Positions 53,787 through 62,022 of a stretch of 64,000 bases of DNA are shown here, one piece after another. Location of the stretch: the NCBI GenBank assembly GCA_039916305.1, contig JBDSLR010000013.1, positions 1-64,000 of the forward strand, written 5' to 3'. The notes under the pieces are model-generated. The model saw only the letters and a program-made list of their open reading frames with translations, made no database searches and was not told where the DNA came from. The position numbers and the translations under genes were made by a program. This DNA is from JACMLD01 sp039916305. Lineage in GTDB: Bacteria > Bacteroidota > Bacteroidia > Chitinophagales > Chitinophagaceae. The first letter of the stretch is position 1, and each line of letters opens with the position of its first letter.

Positions 53787-55445
53787 ATGAATATAATTTT
53801 GTATAAAAAAATAGGGTTTCTTTTCTCACTGGCCAGCTGTGTTGCTGTGCTGGGTTTTTCGCAGGATAGTACGGGTAAAAAAAGAACCATTGATATTACT
53901 TCCTCTTTTAAACCGGTATTAAGGGAGGCGGTAAAAGTTAATTTCAACGCAGCTGCACCGGTTGTGGATACCTCAAAGCCTGCGTTAAAATATACCATAC
54001 CACAGCAAAACCTGTTGCTGGGCTACCTTCCGGCCCCGCTAAAACCAGTAGCGCTGCAGATAGATTCTGTGAATCCATGGAAATATAGCAATTATGTAAA
54101 AGTGGGCGTTGGTAATATCCACATACCTTATGCACAGGCCGGCTTTAGCTTTGGTGATGGTAAAAATTCCTTCTTTAATGTTTTTGCCAAAGGCTATACA
54201 TCAAAAGGCAAGCTGCAATTTCAGAAGAATAATTATACCGCCGTTTCTGCAGCAGGTACCGTTAGAACGGCTGCTAACCTTGAATGGAATGGTGGCATTG
54301 GTTTTAAAAGTGAAGACTACTTCTTTTACGGATTTCCTTCATCTGTTACCGGTTTTACAAAAGATTATTTGCGTCAGCGTTTTCAGACCTACGGTGCAAA
54401 GCTGAGCCTGCGTAACCTGCAGCCTACCGAGTTTGGCCTTACCTATAATCCCAATCTTAAAATAGATGTATTCAGCGGTAACAATTTTATTGGTAAAGGA
54501 ACAGAAACCAATACCGTACTTAACCTTCCCCTTACAAAAACCTTTGGCGATGAATTTGCGTTTAACCTGGGCATTACAGCTGATTTAACCAATTATAAAA
54601 AGCCTTCTAAAACTACCATACAAAATAACCTGTATTATATAGCGCCATCAGTGCAATATAAAAATGAAAATTTTTCGCTGTCGGCAGGCGTAAGCCCGGC
54701 ATGGGACAATAAACTATTTCATTTGTTGCCCAATATCATGGCAGATATCATGACTTCCGATCAGAACTTTACATTCCAGGTGGGTTGGATTGGGTATTAC
54801 GATAAGGGATCTTACCAGCGTTTTGCCGGCATCAATCCTTTTATTGCACAGCCTGAAGCATTGTTAAACACCCGGACGCACGAATTGTACGCAGGTGTAA
54901 AAGGCTCTTTACTGGATCACATCAACTACAGCGCTAAAATAGGGGCGATTCAATACCGCAACCTTGCTTTATTTGTAAACGACAGCACGGATGGTAAAAC
55001 TTTCAATACCGTTTATTCGCCTTCCGCCCAGGCCATCAGGATGCATGGAGAAATAGGCTGGACTCAGGGAGAAGACCTTAGCTGGAACAATGCAATTACG
55101 GTGACCCGCTATTCAAAAGTAGAAGGTCAGCTTACCTACTGGGGATTAACCCCGGTAGAGATAACCAGTACTCTACGCTGGCAATTATTTAAAGACTTTT
55201 TTGTTAAAGGCGACCTGTATGGGTATAAAGGCGCTCCTTACCGGGTAAAAACCAGTAACAAAGACTATTCCGGCCAGAGTGGTGTTGATGTAAATGCAGG
55301 AGTAGAATTTAAAGTGACCAGGCAGCTCAATCTCTGGCTCCAGATGAACAACATTTTTAATAGTAAATACCAGCGCTGGAACCAGTATGAGGTATATGGG
55401 TTTAATATATTGGGTGGCATTGTGTTTAATTTTGACACGAAGTAA
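53787..55445 (+). CDS. TonB-receptor-like outer-membrane barrel protein
   Basis: A 552-residue protein from the ATG at 53787 (an ATG at 53760 would add nine residues). The N-terminal hydrophobic segment (NIILYKKIGFLFSLASCVAVLGFSQ) is a signal peptide, followed by a 90-residue periplasmic stretch with many Pro and Val, then beta strands ending ILGGIVFNFDTK. The C-terminal MNNIFNSKYQRWNQYEVYGFN is like the last strands of TonB-dependent receptors, but a plug domain is not seen. It forms an operon with the TPR gene. Substrate unknown. Confidence 0.72.
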   Translation: MNIILYKKIGFLFSLASCVAVLGFSQDSTGKKRTIDITSSFKPVLREAVKVNFNAAAPVVDTSKPALKYTIPQQNLLLGYLPAPLKPVALQIDSVNPWKYSNYVKVGVGNIHIPYAQAGFSFGDGKNSFFNVFAKGYTSKGKLQFQKNNYTAVSAAGTVRTAANLEWNGGIGFKSEDYFFYGFPSSVTGFTKDYLRQRFQTYGAKLSLRNLQPTEFGLTYNPNLKIDVFSGNNFIGKGTETNTVLNLPLTKTFGDEFAFNLGITADLTNYKKPSKTTIQNNLYYIAPSVQYKNENFSLSAGVSPAWDNKLFHLLPNIMADIMTSDQNFTFQVGWIGYYDKGSYQRFAGINPFIAQPEALLNTRTHELYAGVKGSLLDHINYSAKIGAIQYRNLALFVNDSTDGKTFNTVYSPSAQAIRMHGEIGWTQGEDLSWNNAITVTRYSKVEGQLTYWGLTPVEITSTLRWQLFKDFFVKGDLYGYKGAPYRVKTSNKDYSGQSGVDVNAGVEFKVTRQLNLWLQMNNIFNSKYQRWNQYEVYGFNILGGIVFNFDTK

Positions 55446-55529
55446 CGTCCGATTCATTCGCCGGTAGCACTGAACCCGGCCTTCGTTTTTCGAGTATATT
55501 GCTTATAAGTTAAGCACCAAATAATTCCC

Positions 55530-55567
55530 AGGGTTGCATACTTTAAAAGTTGGCAACCCTTTTTTTG
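55530..55567 (+). terminator. Rho-independent terminator of the TPR/barrel operon
   Basis: AGGGTTGC (55530-55537) pairs with GCAACCCT (55553-55560), followed by seven Ts. It is 85 bp after the barrel stop. Confidence 0.85.
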
Positions 55568-55717
55568 CAAGACCATTTGATTGATTGCTTTTTTTACGTT
55601 CTAAGGTCAATTTGTTATTATCATTCATCAGCGCGGTCGCCTGTTCAGCATTTTAGCTGGTAAATAACCTCAAATTATACTTTCCCGTAAAAATCCCGCC
55701 TTTAGGGGGCAAGGGGG

Positions 55718-55725
55718 TATCTTTG
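55718..55725 (+). promoter_or_regulatory. -7 box TATCTTTG adjacent to the methyltransferase ATG
   Basis: The box matches TAnnTTTG and ends only 4 bp before the ATG at 55730. Transcription starting about 5-7 bp beyond the box would begin at or inside the start codon, predicting a leaderless or near-leaderless mRNA. Confidence 0.5.
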
Positions 55726-55729
55726 CGCC

Positions 55730-56269
55730 ATGCGTAAACTGAGTATGGAGGAGCTAAACCGTAAATCGGTGCAGGCATTTAAAGAAGCTGAAAAAATACC
55801 TGTTATTGCTGTATTGGAGAATGTGCGCAGCGCATACAATGTGGGTAGCGTGCTCAGAACGGCGGATGCCTTTTTAATACAAGCTGTTTATACAACGGGC
55901 TATACCGCCCATCCGCCACACAAAGAAATTTCAAAAACAGCCCTGGGGGCTGATGAATCTGTTACCAGCAAACATTTCCCGGATGCTGCTGCTGCTATTA
56001 CTGCCCTGAAGGAAGATGGCTATATGGTACTGGCCATTGAGCAGGCAGAAAACAGCCACCAGCTGAACCGGTATACCATGCAGGCTGGCGACAAGTTGGC
56101 CGTTGTTTTTGGTAATGAGGTAAGTGGTGTTGATCAGGCAACTATTTTGCTTTGCGATGGTTGTATAGAAATACCGCAGCTGGGTATGAAGCATTCGCTG
56201 AATATTTCTGTAGCGGCGGGTATTGTGTTATGGGAGCTGGCAAAAAAGTTCCTGGTGCGGGGTTCATAG
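55730..56269 (+). CDS. SpoU/TrmH-family RNA 2'-O-methyltransferase
   Basis: A 179-residue SPOUT methyltransferase. The knot motifs are NVRSAYNVGSVLRTAD (35-50 approximately), LAVVFGNEVSGV and LGMKHSLNISVAAGIVLWEL. It would methylate a ribose in rRNA or tRNA (TrmL, TrmH and RlmB are related). The RNA target cannot be determined. The C-terminal codons (FLVRGS) lie in a heptad array. It may open a gene run with the UbiA, SnoaL, ruvX and def genes. Confidence 0.88.
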   Translation: MRKLSMEELNRKSVQAFKEAEKIPVIAVLENVRSAYNVGSVLRTADAFLIQAVYTTGYTAHPPHKEISKTALGADESVTSKHFPDAAAAITALKEDGYMVLAIEQAENSHQLNRYTMQAGDKLAVVFGNEVSGVDQATILLCDGCIEIPQLGMKHSLNISVAAGIVLWELAKKFLVRGS

Positions 56270-56275
56270 TTCTGG
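56248..56275. repeat. Heptad array over the methyltransferase stop codon
   Basis: GTTCCTG, GTGCGGG, GTTCATA, GTTCTGG read in exact 7-bp register across the last codons and stop of the methyltransferase gene. Units are degenerate (GTNC...), so the call is moderate. Confidence 0.4.
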
Positions 56276-56360
56276 TCTCTATTGCCGCGGGACTTATTCA
56301 TTGTCCGTAGCTGTTGGTATTTTTGCCAGCACATTGTTGATTAATTATTAAATTTCCATT

Positions 56361-57275
56361 TTGTCTACAGTAAAAAACTATTTAAGTCTCGTAAAATTTT
56401 CGCATACCATTTTTGCGATGCCGTTTGCACTAATTGGGTTTTCACTGGGGATGCTGCAAACAAATTTTATCGCTTATTCGGGAACACATCGGTTTGCTTC
56501 GCTGATCAACCTTTCCACCGCTCAACTTGTAACCAAATTCGTGCTTGTTATTCTTTGTATGGTTTTCGCACGCAGTGCTGCCATGGCTTTTAACCGTTAC
56601 CTGGACAGAAGCTTTGATGCTAAAAACCCGCGTACCGCTATACGCGAAATACCCAAAGGGATTATTTCTGCCGGCAGCGCATTGCGGTTCGTTATTGTTA
56701 ACTGCATTGCTTTTGTGGTTTGTACCTGGTTTATCAACCCGCTTTGTTTCTTTTTATCGCCGGTTGCGTTACTGGTCGTGCTGGGTTATAGTTTTACCAA
56801 ACGATTTACCGCTTTGTGTCATATTATTCTTGGCCTCGGTTTATCACTGGCCCCCATTGGCGCTTACCTGGCGGTTACCGGACAGTTTGCGGTGTTGCCT
56901 GTTTTGTTTTCATTTGCGGTAGTGTTTTGGGTAAGTGGGTTTGATATAATTTATGCTTTGCAGGATATTGATTTTGATAAGTCTCAGCATCTCTATTCAA
57001 TTCCTGCTGCTTTGGGAAAAGCGAAGGCATTGCGGGTTTCGGAATTACTGCATTTACTGAGCGGTGGTTGCGTGGTATTTGCCGGTATACATGGCGGGTT
57101 TCACTGGTCATACTGGATTGGTGTGGCAGTTTTTACCGGTATGCTGATTTACCAGCATTCAATTGTAAAGCCAAATGATCTTAGTAAAGTAAATATTGCA
57201 TTTATGACAGCCAATGGCATTGCCAGCGTTGTATTTGCTGTATTTGTGATTGCTGATTTATTTATTCATTCATAA
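56361..57275 (+). CDS. UbiA-family prenyltransferase
   Basis: A 304-residue membrane protein with about seven to nine hydrophobic helices. The two Asp-rich motifs are NRYLDRSFD (78-86) and DIIYALQDIDFD near 195-206, which bind Mg and polyprenyl diphosphate. It belongs to the group often called 4-hydroxybenzoate octaprenyltransferase-like; in a menaquinone-using bacterium a role in menaquinone (MenA/MqnP-like) is plausible. The start is TTG at 56361; no ATG precedes the first helix (residue 20 would be too late). Confidence 0.88.
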   Translation: MSTVKNYLSLVKFSHTIFAMPFALIGFSLGMLQTNFIAYSGTHRFASLINLSTAQLVTKFVLVILCMVFARSAAMAFNRYLDRSFDAKNPRTAIREIPKGIISAGSALRFVIVNCIAFVVCTWFINPLCFFLSPVALLVVLGYSFTKRFTALCHIILGLGLSLAPIGAYLAVTGQFAVLPVLFSFAVVFWVSGFDIIYALQDIDFDKSQHLYSIPAALGKAKALRVSELLHLLSGGCVVFAGIHGGFHWSYWIGVAVFTGMLIYQHSIVKPNDLSKVNIAFMTANGIASVVFAVFVIADLFIHS

Positions 57276-57281
57276 CGGTTG

Positions 57282-57710
57282 ATGGCACTTATGGAAAGTA
57301 ACAATACAGCTATTGTAGATAGATTTTTTGCAGCCTACAGCAACCATGATTTTGCGGCCATCCGGCAAACCATGTCTGAAGATGTTATCTGGGTTTTCCT
57401 CGGGCAACACCCCCTGGGAGGCGTAAAGAATGGGATTGAAGAAGTGGTGGCTTTTTTTGACAATATGGGCGCAATTATGGGACAGTCTGGTGTAGAAGTA
57501 AGCAAACTGGTAACTGGCAGTAATGACCAGTTTTTACTGGAATGCCAGCACATTACCACCCACCGGGAGGATGGCAATAATGTGGACCACCATGTTTGTG
57601 TGCTGTGGACATTTGAAAACAATAAAATCAAAGAAGGCAGGCATTTTTTTGCTGATCCACACGCTGCCAATCATTTTTTTGCTGCAGTTGCTCCCATACC
57701 GGCAGAATAA
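57282..57710 (+). CDS. SnoaL/ketosteroid isomerase-like protein
   Basis: A 142-residue single domain protein with the cone-shaped NTF2-like fold expected from DRFFAAYSNHDFAAIRQTMSEDVIWVFLGQHP, ITTHREDGNNVDHHVCVLWTFENNKIKEGRHFFAD. Members range from isomerases and hydratases to ligand-binding proteins. It starts 4 bp after the UbiA gene stop (ATG 57282, or 57291), so it is in the same operon, but its link to prenylation is unclear. Confidence 0.85.
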   Translation: MALMESNNTAIVDRFFAAYSNHDFAAIRQTMSEDVIWVFLGQHPLGGVKNGIEEVVAFFDNMGAIMGQSGVEVSKLVTGSNDQFLLECQHITTHREDGNNVDHHVCVLWTFENNKIKEGRHFFADPHAANHFFAAVAPIPAE

Positions 57711-57730
57711 AATAAGTTTACCAACCCAAC

Positions 57731-58144
57731 ATGGCACGTATACTATCAATAGATTTCGGATTAAAAAGAACCGGCCTGGCCGTAACTGACCCTTTACAGA
57801 TTATTGCCACCGCACTGACTACGGTAGAAACTCCGCAGCTATTTAATTTTCTGAAAGATTATCTAAAAACTGAGGCAGTAGAGTTAATCATTATCGGTGA
57901 TCCCAAAAACCTGGATGACAGCGATACACATGCAACCCCGCATGTAAAAAAAACAATTGATCGCCTGAGAAAAGAATTCCCTGGCATTCCGGTTGTGCCG
58001 GTAGATGAACGGTATACGTCTAAAATGGCCAAAGGCGCCATGATTGCAATGGGTATGAAAAAAATGCAGCGCCGCGATAAATCAATGGTTGACAAGATCG
58101 CCGCCACCATCATGCTGCAGGAGTATATGGAACGCGCTACCTAA
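57731..58144 (+). CDS. ruvX: Putative pre-16S rRNA nuclease/Holliday junction resolvase RuvX (YqgF)
   Basis: A 137-residue RNase H-fold protein. ILSIDFGLKRTGLAVTD at the N-terminus, VELIIIGDPKNL, VVPVDERYTSKMA and DKIAATIMLQEYM are YqgF signatures with the catalytic acidic residues in place. YqgF is essential in E. coli and completes 16S rRNA 5' processing; a DNA resolvase activity is also reported for homologues. It is 20 bp after the SnoaL gene. Confidence 0.93.
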   Translation: MARILSIDFGLKRTGLAVTDPLQIIATALTTVETPQLFNFLKDYLKTEAVELIIIGDPKNLDDSDTHATPHVKKTIDRLRKEFPGIPVVPVDERYTSKMAKGAMIAMGMKKMQRRDKSMVDKIAATIMLQEYMERAT

Positions 58145-58322
58145 GCTTGGGATTAAACCTAAGAGCAAGCCCGGGATGGAAATTCCTCCTTTTAACATTC
58201 TTTTACTGCTAAACGGCGCTGCCGGAGGATGGCCTTCGCCACATGCTGCCGCAAAGGGTTGGCCATTACCCGGTTTTAAGATAATTTAGCAGCTTTATTG
58301 AACCAGATAACTTTTAAAGGAA

Positions 58323-58901
58323 ATGATTTTACCAATTGTGGCCTATGGCGCCCCGGTATTAAGGTCGGTAGCAAAAGATATAAGCAGTGATTACCCGGGG
58401 TTGGAGAAATTAATTGAAGCCATGTGGGAGACCATGTATGCCAGCAATGGGGTAGGACTGGCCGCTCCCCAGATAAATAAAGATATCCGCTTGTTTATCA
58501 TTGACAGCGAACAAATTTTTGTGAACCAGGAAGACGAAGACCGTGGACTTTATCCTGACGACCCCGGGACAAAACAATTGTTCATCAATGCCCGTATTGT
58601 TGGCCTTGGGGGCAAAGAGTGGGCTTATAATGAAGGTTGCCTGAGTATACCCAAAATCCGCGAGGATGTTCATCGCCTTATGGATGTAACGGTTGAATAC
58701 CGTGATGAGTATTTTCAGCCGCATACACAAACCTTTACGGGTATCACCAGCCGCATAATCCAGCATGAGTACGATCATATTGAAGGAAAACTATTTATTG
58801 ATTATTTAAAGCCACTGAAACGTAAATTGTTAAAGGGCCGGCTGGACGATATTTCAAAAGGCAAGATCAAAGTAGATTATAAAATGGTTTTCCCTAAATA
58901 A
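58323..58901 (+). CDS. def: Peptide deformylase
   Basis: A 192-residue PDF with all three motifs: GVGLAAPQ (Q50), EGCLSIP (C106) and HEYDH (H148, E149, H152), which bind the metal and water. It removes the formyl group from N-terminal methionine. An AAAGGAA sequence immediately before the ATG provides a Shine-Dalgarno match. It is 178 bp after ruvX and likely in the same gene run. Confidence 0.97.
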   Translation: MILPIVAYGAPVLRSVAKDISSDYPGLEKLIEAMWETMYASNGVGLAAPQINKDIRLFIIDSEQIFVNQEDEDRGLYPDDPGTKQLFINARIVGLGGKEWAYNEGCLSIPKIREDVHRLMDVTVEYRDEYFQPHTQTFTGITSRIIQHEYDHIEGKLFIDYLKPLKRKLLKGRLDDISKGKIKVDYKMVFPK

Positions 58902-58999
58902 TTATCGGTTGAAACTGAAATGCCCTGATAAACGTATCTTATTTTGGACAACTTCCCTGCACAGTCTGAAGATCACCCGTGCCAAATGAAAACGCATAC

Positions 59000-59950
59000 A
59001 TGAAAATTACAGTACCTGCCTGGTTAATTTGTATTCTTCTTTTTTTCTCGTCGGTGCTCTCAGCCCAGCAGGACTCATCTGTAAATGTGGGCAAAAAAAT
59101 TGTTACGTTGAAGGAGGTGGTGGTAAGAAACAATTTGAATGTGCCTGGTTTTATTGAACGCGTTAAAAACGATACCACCTTTTATAAAGCGTTTAAAAAT
59201 TTGAAAATACTGGGTTATACTGCCTTGAATGATATACGCATGCGTGATAAAAAGGGTACCGAAACAGCAGCCCTGCAAAGCAAAACGGCGCAACTGGTAA
59301 GCAAGGGCTGCCGAACAACACAGTTGCTGGAGGAAAAAATAAGCGGCGATATTTATGATGATAAGAAAAACTGGAATTATTACACCGGCGAATTGTATGC
59401 GGGGTTGTTATTTGCCAAAGGCACCATTTGCGGAGAGAGCAATATTGTGGGCGGCAGTGAACTAAGTATAAAAGATAAAAAAGGAATTGACAAGCACAAA
59501 GAGCAATTGAAAATGCTCTTCTTCAACCCCGGAAAAAAAATACCGGGCATTCCTTTTATAGGAGATAAAATAGCCATTTTCGACGATGCCGTTTCGCCGC
59601 TGTACGACTTTATCATAGACATGGCAGATTACCAGGGACAACTTTGTTATGTATTTACCGTAAGAGCCCGGGCAGATTTAAGCAAGGGTCAAAAAAATGA
59701 TATTGTTATTAATGAAATGGTTACCTGGTTTAACAGCAGTACCCAGGAAATAGTGGCCCGCACCTACGATATCAGCTACGATGCTGCGATATATGATTTT
59801 AACGTGCAGATGGAAGTGCAGATGGATAAGTTTGAAGATCTGCTGGTACCAAAACTCATCCGGTACACAGGCAACTGGCATGCAATTTTTAAAAAACGCG
59901 AGCGCGGCATTTTTACGGCAACATTATTTGGATTTAACCGGGGTGGGTAG
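59000..59950 (+). CDS. Exported protein of unknown function
   Basis: A 316-residue protein with a signal peptide (MKITVPAWLICILLFFSSVLSAQQ); the ATG at 59000 is chosen over a GTG seven codons earlier. Strands such as IVTLKEVVVRNNLNVPGFIERVKNDTTFYKAFKNL, YTGELYAGLLFAKGTICGES and DFNVQMEVQMDKFEDLLVPKLIRYTGNWHAIFKKRERGIFTATL suggest a mostly beta fold. The opening VTLKEVVVRNN recalls the segment that follows carboxypeptidase-regulatory domains in Bacteroidota. Family and role are unknown to me. Confidence 0.65.
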   Translation: MKITVPAWLICILLFFSSVLSAQQDSSVNVGKKIVTLKEVVVRNNLNVPGFIERVKNDTTFYKAFKNLKILGYTALNDIRMRDKKGTETAALQSKTAQLVSKGCRTTQLLEEKISGDIYDDKKNWNYYTGELYAGLLFAKGTICGESNIVGGSELSIKDKKGIDKHKEQLKMLFFNPGKKIPGIPFIGDKIAIFDDAVSPLYDFIIDMADYQGQLCYVFTVRARADLSKGQKNDIVINEMVTWFNSSTQEIVARTYDISYDAAIYDFNVQMEVQMDKFEDLLVPKLIRYTGNWHAIFKKRERGIFTATLFGFNRGG

Positions 59951-59990
59951 TTCTTAGTCTGCAGTTCTTAGCCTGGAGTCCGGAGTTTTT
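59949..59990. repeat. Six consecutive heptads starting AGT/AGC
   Basis: AGTTCTT, AGTCTGC, AGTTCTT, AGCCTGG, AGTCCGG and AGTTTTT follow one another without gap from the last codon of the 59000 gene. Units vary at four of seven positions but AG is constant. This is the clearest degenerate 7-bp array in the window. Confidence 0.75.
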
Positions 59991-60045
59991 TTCTTGAAAT
60001 ATACATTGCACAAACGAATCCAAAACTATGAACTGGGAGTTGGTT

Positions 60046-61113
60046 TCAACTTTCCTGCGGAGTACCCTTGGTTTTTACATAGTTGCGCCATTTTTCAATT
60101 ACCTGCTGCATATCGTCTGCCAGTTCACTGTTAAATAACACTTCTTTCCTGGTGGTGGGATGTGTAAAACCAATCGCCTTCGCGTGCAGCGCCTGTCGCG
60201 TGCAGATAGCAAAGCAATTGTCTACAAACTGTTTGTATTTGGCAAAAATGGTACCTTTTACAATACTGTCGCCGCCGTAGGTGTCATCATTAAAAAGCGG
60301 ATGGCCTATGTACTGCATGTGCACGCGTATCTGGTGGGTACGGCCTGTCTCCAGCCGGCATTCTACCAGCGTTACATAACCGAAACGTTCCAGTACAGTA
60401 TAATGGGTGATGGCTTCTTTTCCATGTTCGCCGTCGGGGTAGGCGGCAAATAATTTCCGTTGTTTAAGGTTGCGGCCAATATGTGCCACCACAGTGCCGG
60501 AATCAGCCACCACATCGCCCCATACCAGTGCATAGTAACGGCGGTAAACAGTATGATCAAAAAACTGCCTGGCAAGAGAGGCAACGGCTTTGTCTGTTTT
60601 GGCCAGCACCATCAGGCCGGTTGTATTTTTATCGATTCGGTGCACCATACCAAAACGGGGCAAAGTGTCTTCAGAAATGTTTTTATTGTTTTGGGTGAGG
60701 TACCAGGCAACCCCATTGATTAGGGTGCCGGTATAATTGCCGCATCCGGGATGCACCACCATGCCGGCTGGTTTATTGATAATCAGTACATCTTCATCTT
60801 CAAAAGCAATATTGAGGGGAATATTTTCAGGAATGATTTCTTCACCGTGCGCTTCCTTGTCACTGTAAACTACAATCTCATCTGCAGGCCTTATTTTATA
60901 ATTAGGCTGCACGGCTTTGCTGTTAACCAGCACCCGTCCGGCTTCGATACCTTTTTGTATTTTATTGCGGGTAGCATTTTCAATGCGTGCGGTTAAAAAT
61001 TTGTCGAGGCGCAGTGGCTCTTGTCCTTTATCAACTTTTATAGAAAGCCGTTCGTACAGTTCTTCCGGGCCATCCAGTTCAAGTGTATCATCTTGCTCAG
61101 CTTCTTTGCGCAT
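60046..61113 (-). CDS. rluD: RluD-family 23S rRNA pseudouridine synthase
   Basis: A 355-residue protein. An S4 domain (LRLDKFLTARIENATRNKIQKGIEAGRVLVNS, about 34-66) precedes the catalytic domain with NKPAGMVVHPGCGNYTGT, VHRIDKNTTGLMVLAKT (catalytic D161) and RTHQIRVHMQYIGHPLFNDDTYGG. RluD modifies uridines in helix 69 of 23S rRNA. The ATG at 61113 is preferred to a non-ATG start 25 codons earlier: a TATATTTG -7 box lies just upstream of it and the S4 domain then has its normal position. It is divergent from lipB. Confidence 0.9.
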   Translation of the reverse strand: MRKEAEQDDTLELDGPEELYERLSIKVDKGQEPLRLDKFLTARIENATRNKIQKGIEAGRVLVNSKAVQPNYKIRPADEIVVYSDKEAHGEEIIPENIPLNIAFEDEDVLIINKPAGMVVHPGCGNYTGTLINGVAWYLTQNNKNISEDTLPRFGMVHRIDKNTTGLMVLAKTDKAVASLARQFFDHTVYRRYYALVWGDVVADSGTVVAHIGRNLKQRKLFAAYPDGEHGKEAITHYTVLERFGYVTLVECRLETGRTHQIRVHMQYIGHPLFNDDTYGGDSIVKGTIFAKYKQFVDNCFAICTRQALHAKAIGFTHPTTRKEVLFNSELADDMQQVIEKWRNYVKTKGTPQES

Positions 61114-61128
61114 CTGTATTAATTTTTG

Positions 61129-61136
61129 CAAATATA
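61129..61136 (-). promoter_or_regulatory. -7 box TATATTTG (minus) of rluD
   Basis: The minus strand reads TATATTTG, 15 bp before the ATG at 61113. No -33 TTG at the usual distance. Confidence 0.55.
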
Positions 61137-61218
61137 CTTTATTAAAGACGGTTGGCCGACAGTAAAGCGGCATTTGTGCACGCAACACTGAGCAGGTAAA
61201 TTATCTCCTGAAAGGGCC

Positions 61219-61226
61219 TACATTTG
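61219..61226 (+). promoter_or_regulatory. -7 box TACATTTG adjacent to the lipB ATG
   Basis: The box matches TAnnTTTG and ends 6 bp before the lipB ATG at 61233, so the mRNA would be leaderless or nearly so. Confidence 0.5.
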
Positions 61227-61232
61227 CCTTTT

Positions 61233-61982
61233 ATGCAGCAGGTATATTTCAGTGATTTGGGGGAGATGGATTATAAAACAGCCTGGGATTACCAGGAAAC
61301 GCTGTTACGCGCAAATGTGGATATTAAAACAGCGCTGAGAAATGATACCGCCGCGTTGCAGGAATCTGCCGTTATTCAAACAGTGCACGGCTTGAACACT
61401 CCAGAACTCAGCACTCAACACTCCCTGCTTTTTGCAGAACATCCACCCGTTTACACCCTGGGGAAAAGTGGCAAAATTGAAAATGTATTAATCAGTGAAG
61501 CAGAAAGAAATGAAAAAGGAATCGGTTTTTTTTATACCAACCGTGGCGGCGATATTACCTTTCATGGGCCACAACAAATAGTTGGCTATCCAATCCTGGA
61601 TCTTGAAAAATTTTATACTGATATTGGCCGTTACCTGCGCAACCTCGAGGAGGTAGTCATTAAAACATTGGCAGAGTATGGATTAACAGGGGAACGCTCT
61701 GCAGGCGAAACAGGCGTCTGGCTGGACCCCGGTACAACAGGCAGGGAAAGAAAAATATGTGCTATTGGTGTGCGTTGCAGCCGGTGGATAACCATGCATG
61801 GATTTGCTTTTAATATTAACACAGATCTTGCTTATTTCGATTATATTATTCCCTGTGGTATTCAAAATAAGCAAGTCACCTCACTTGCAAAAGAGCTTGG
61901 ACACCCTGTTGATTTTAACGAAGCAAAAGAAAAAGTAAAAAGGAATTTTGAAAAAGTATTTGCTGTTCAGCTGGTGGAATAA
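61233..61982 (+). CDS. lipB: Octanoyltransferase LipB
   Basis: A 249-residue lipoate-protein ligase fold enzyme. RGGDITFHGPQQIVGYPILDL (104-124), GVWL and ICAIGV (175-180) and the catalytic IPCGIQNKQVTSLAKE with C208 are the LipB motifs. It moves octanoate from octanoyl-ACP to lipoyl domains of dehydrogenases. The ATG at 61233 is chosen because a TTG at 61224 overlaps the -7 box. A variable loop at residues 54-64 (HGLNTPELSTQHSL region) is encoded by a heptad array. Confidence 0.93.
   Translation: MQQVYFSDLGEMDYKTAWDYQETLLRANVDIKTALRNDTAALQESAVIQTVHGLNTPELSTQHSLLFAEHPPVYTLGKSGKIENVLISEAERNEKGIGFFYTNRGGDITFHGPQQIVGYPILDLEKFYTDIGRYLRNLEEVVIKTLAEYGLTGERSAGETGVWLDPGTTGRERKICAIGVRCSRWITMHGFAFNINTDLAYFDYIIPCGIQNKQVTSLAKELGHPVDFNEAKEKVKRNFEKVFAVQLVE
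61394..61422. repeat. Heptad array inside lipB, unit NNNNACT
   Basis: On the plus strand GAACACT, then one extra base, CAGAACT, CAGCACT and CAACACT repeat every 7 bp; on the minus strand the unit is AGTNNNN, like the 59949-59990 array. It encodes residues about 54-64 of LipB. Confidence 0.55.
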
Positions 61983-62022
61983 TCTTATACAAGCAAGGCA
62001 GGCAGTATTGATATTATACAGG

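Noticed and set aside
58089..58289. 66-codon frame overlapping the ruvX 3' end
   Set aside because: It overlaps the conserved C-terminus of ruvX in another frame and is proline-rich without any motif.
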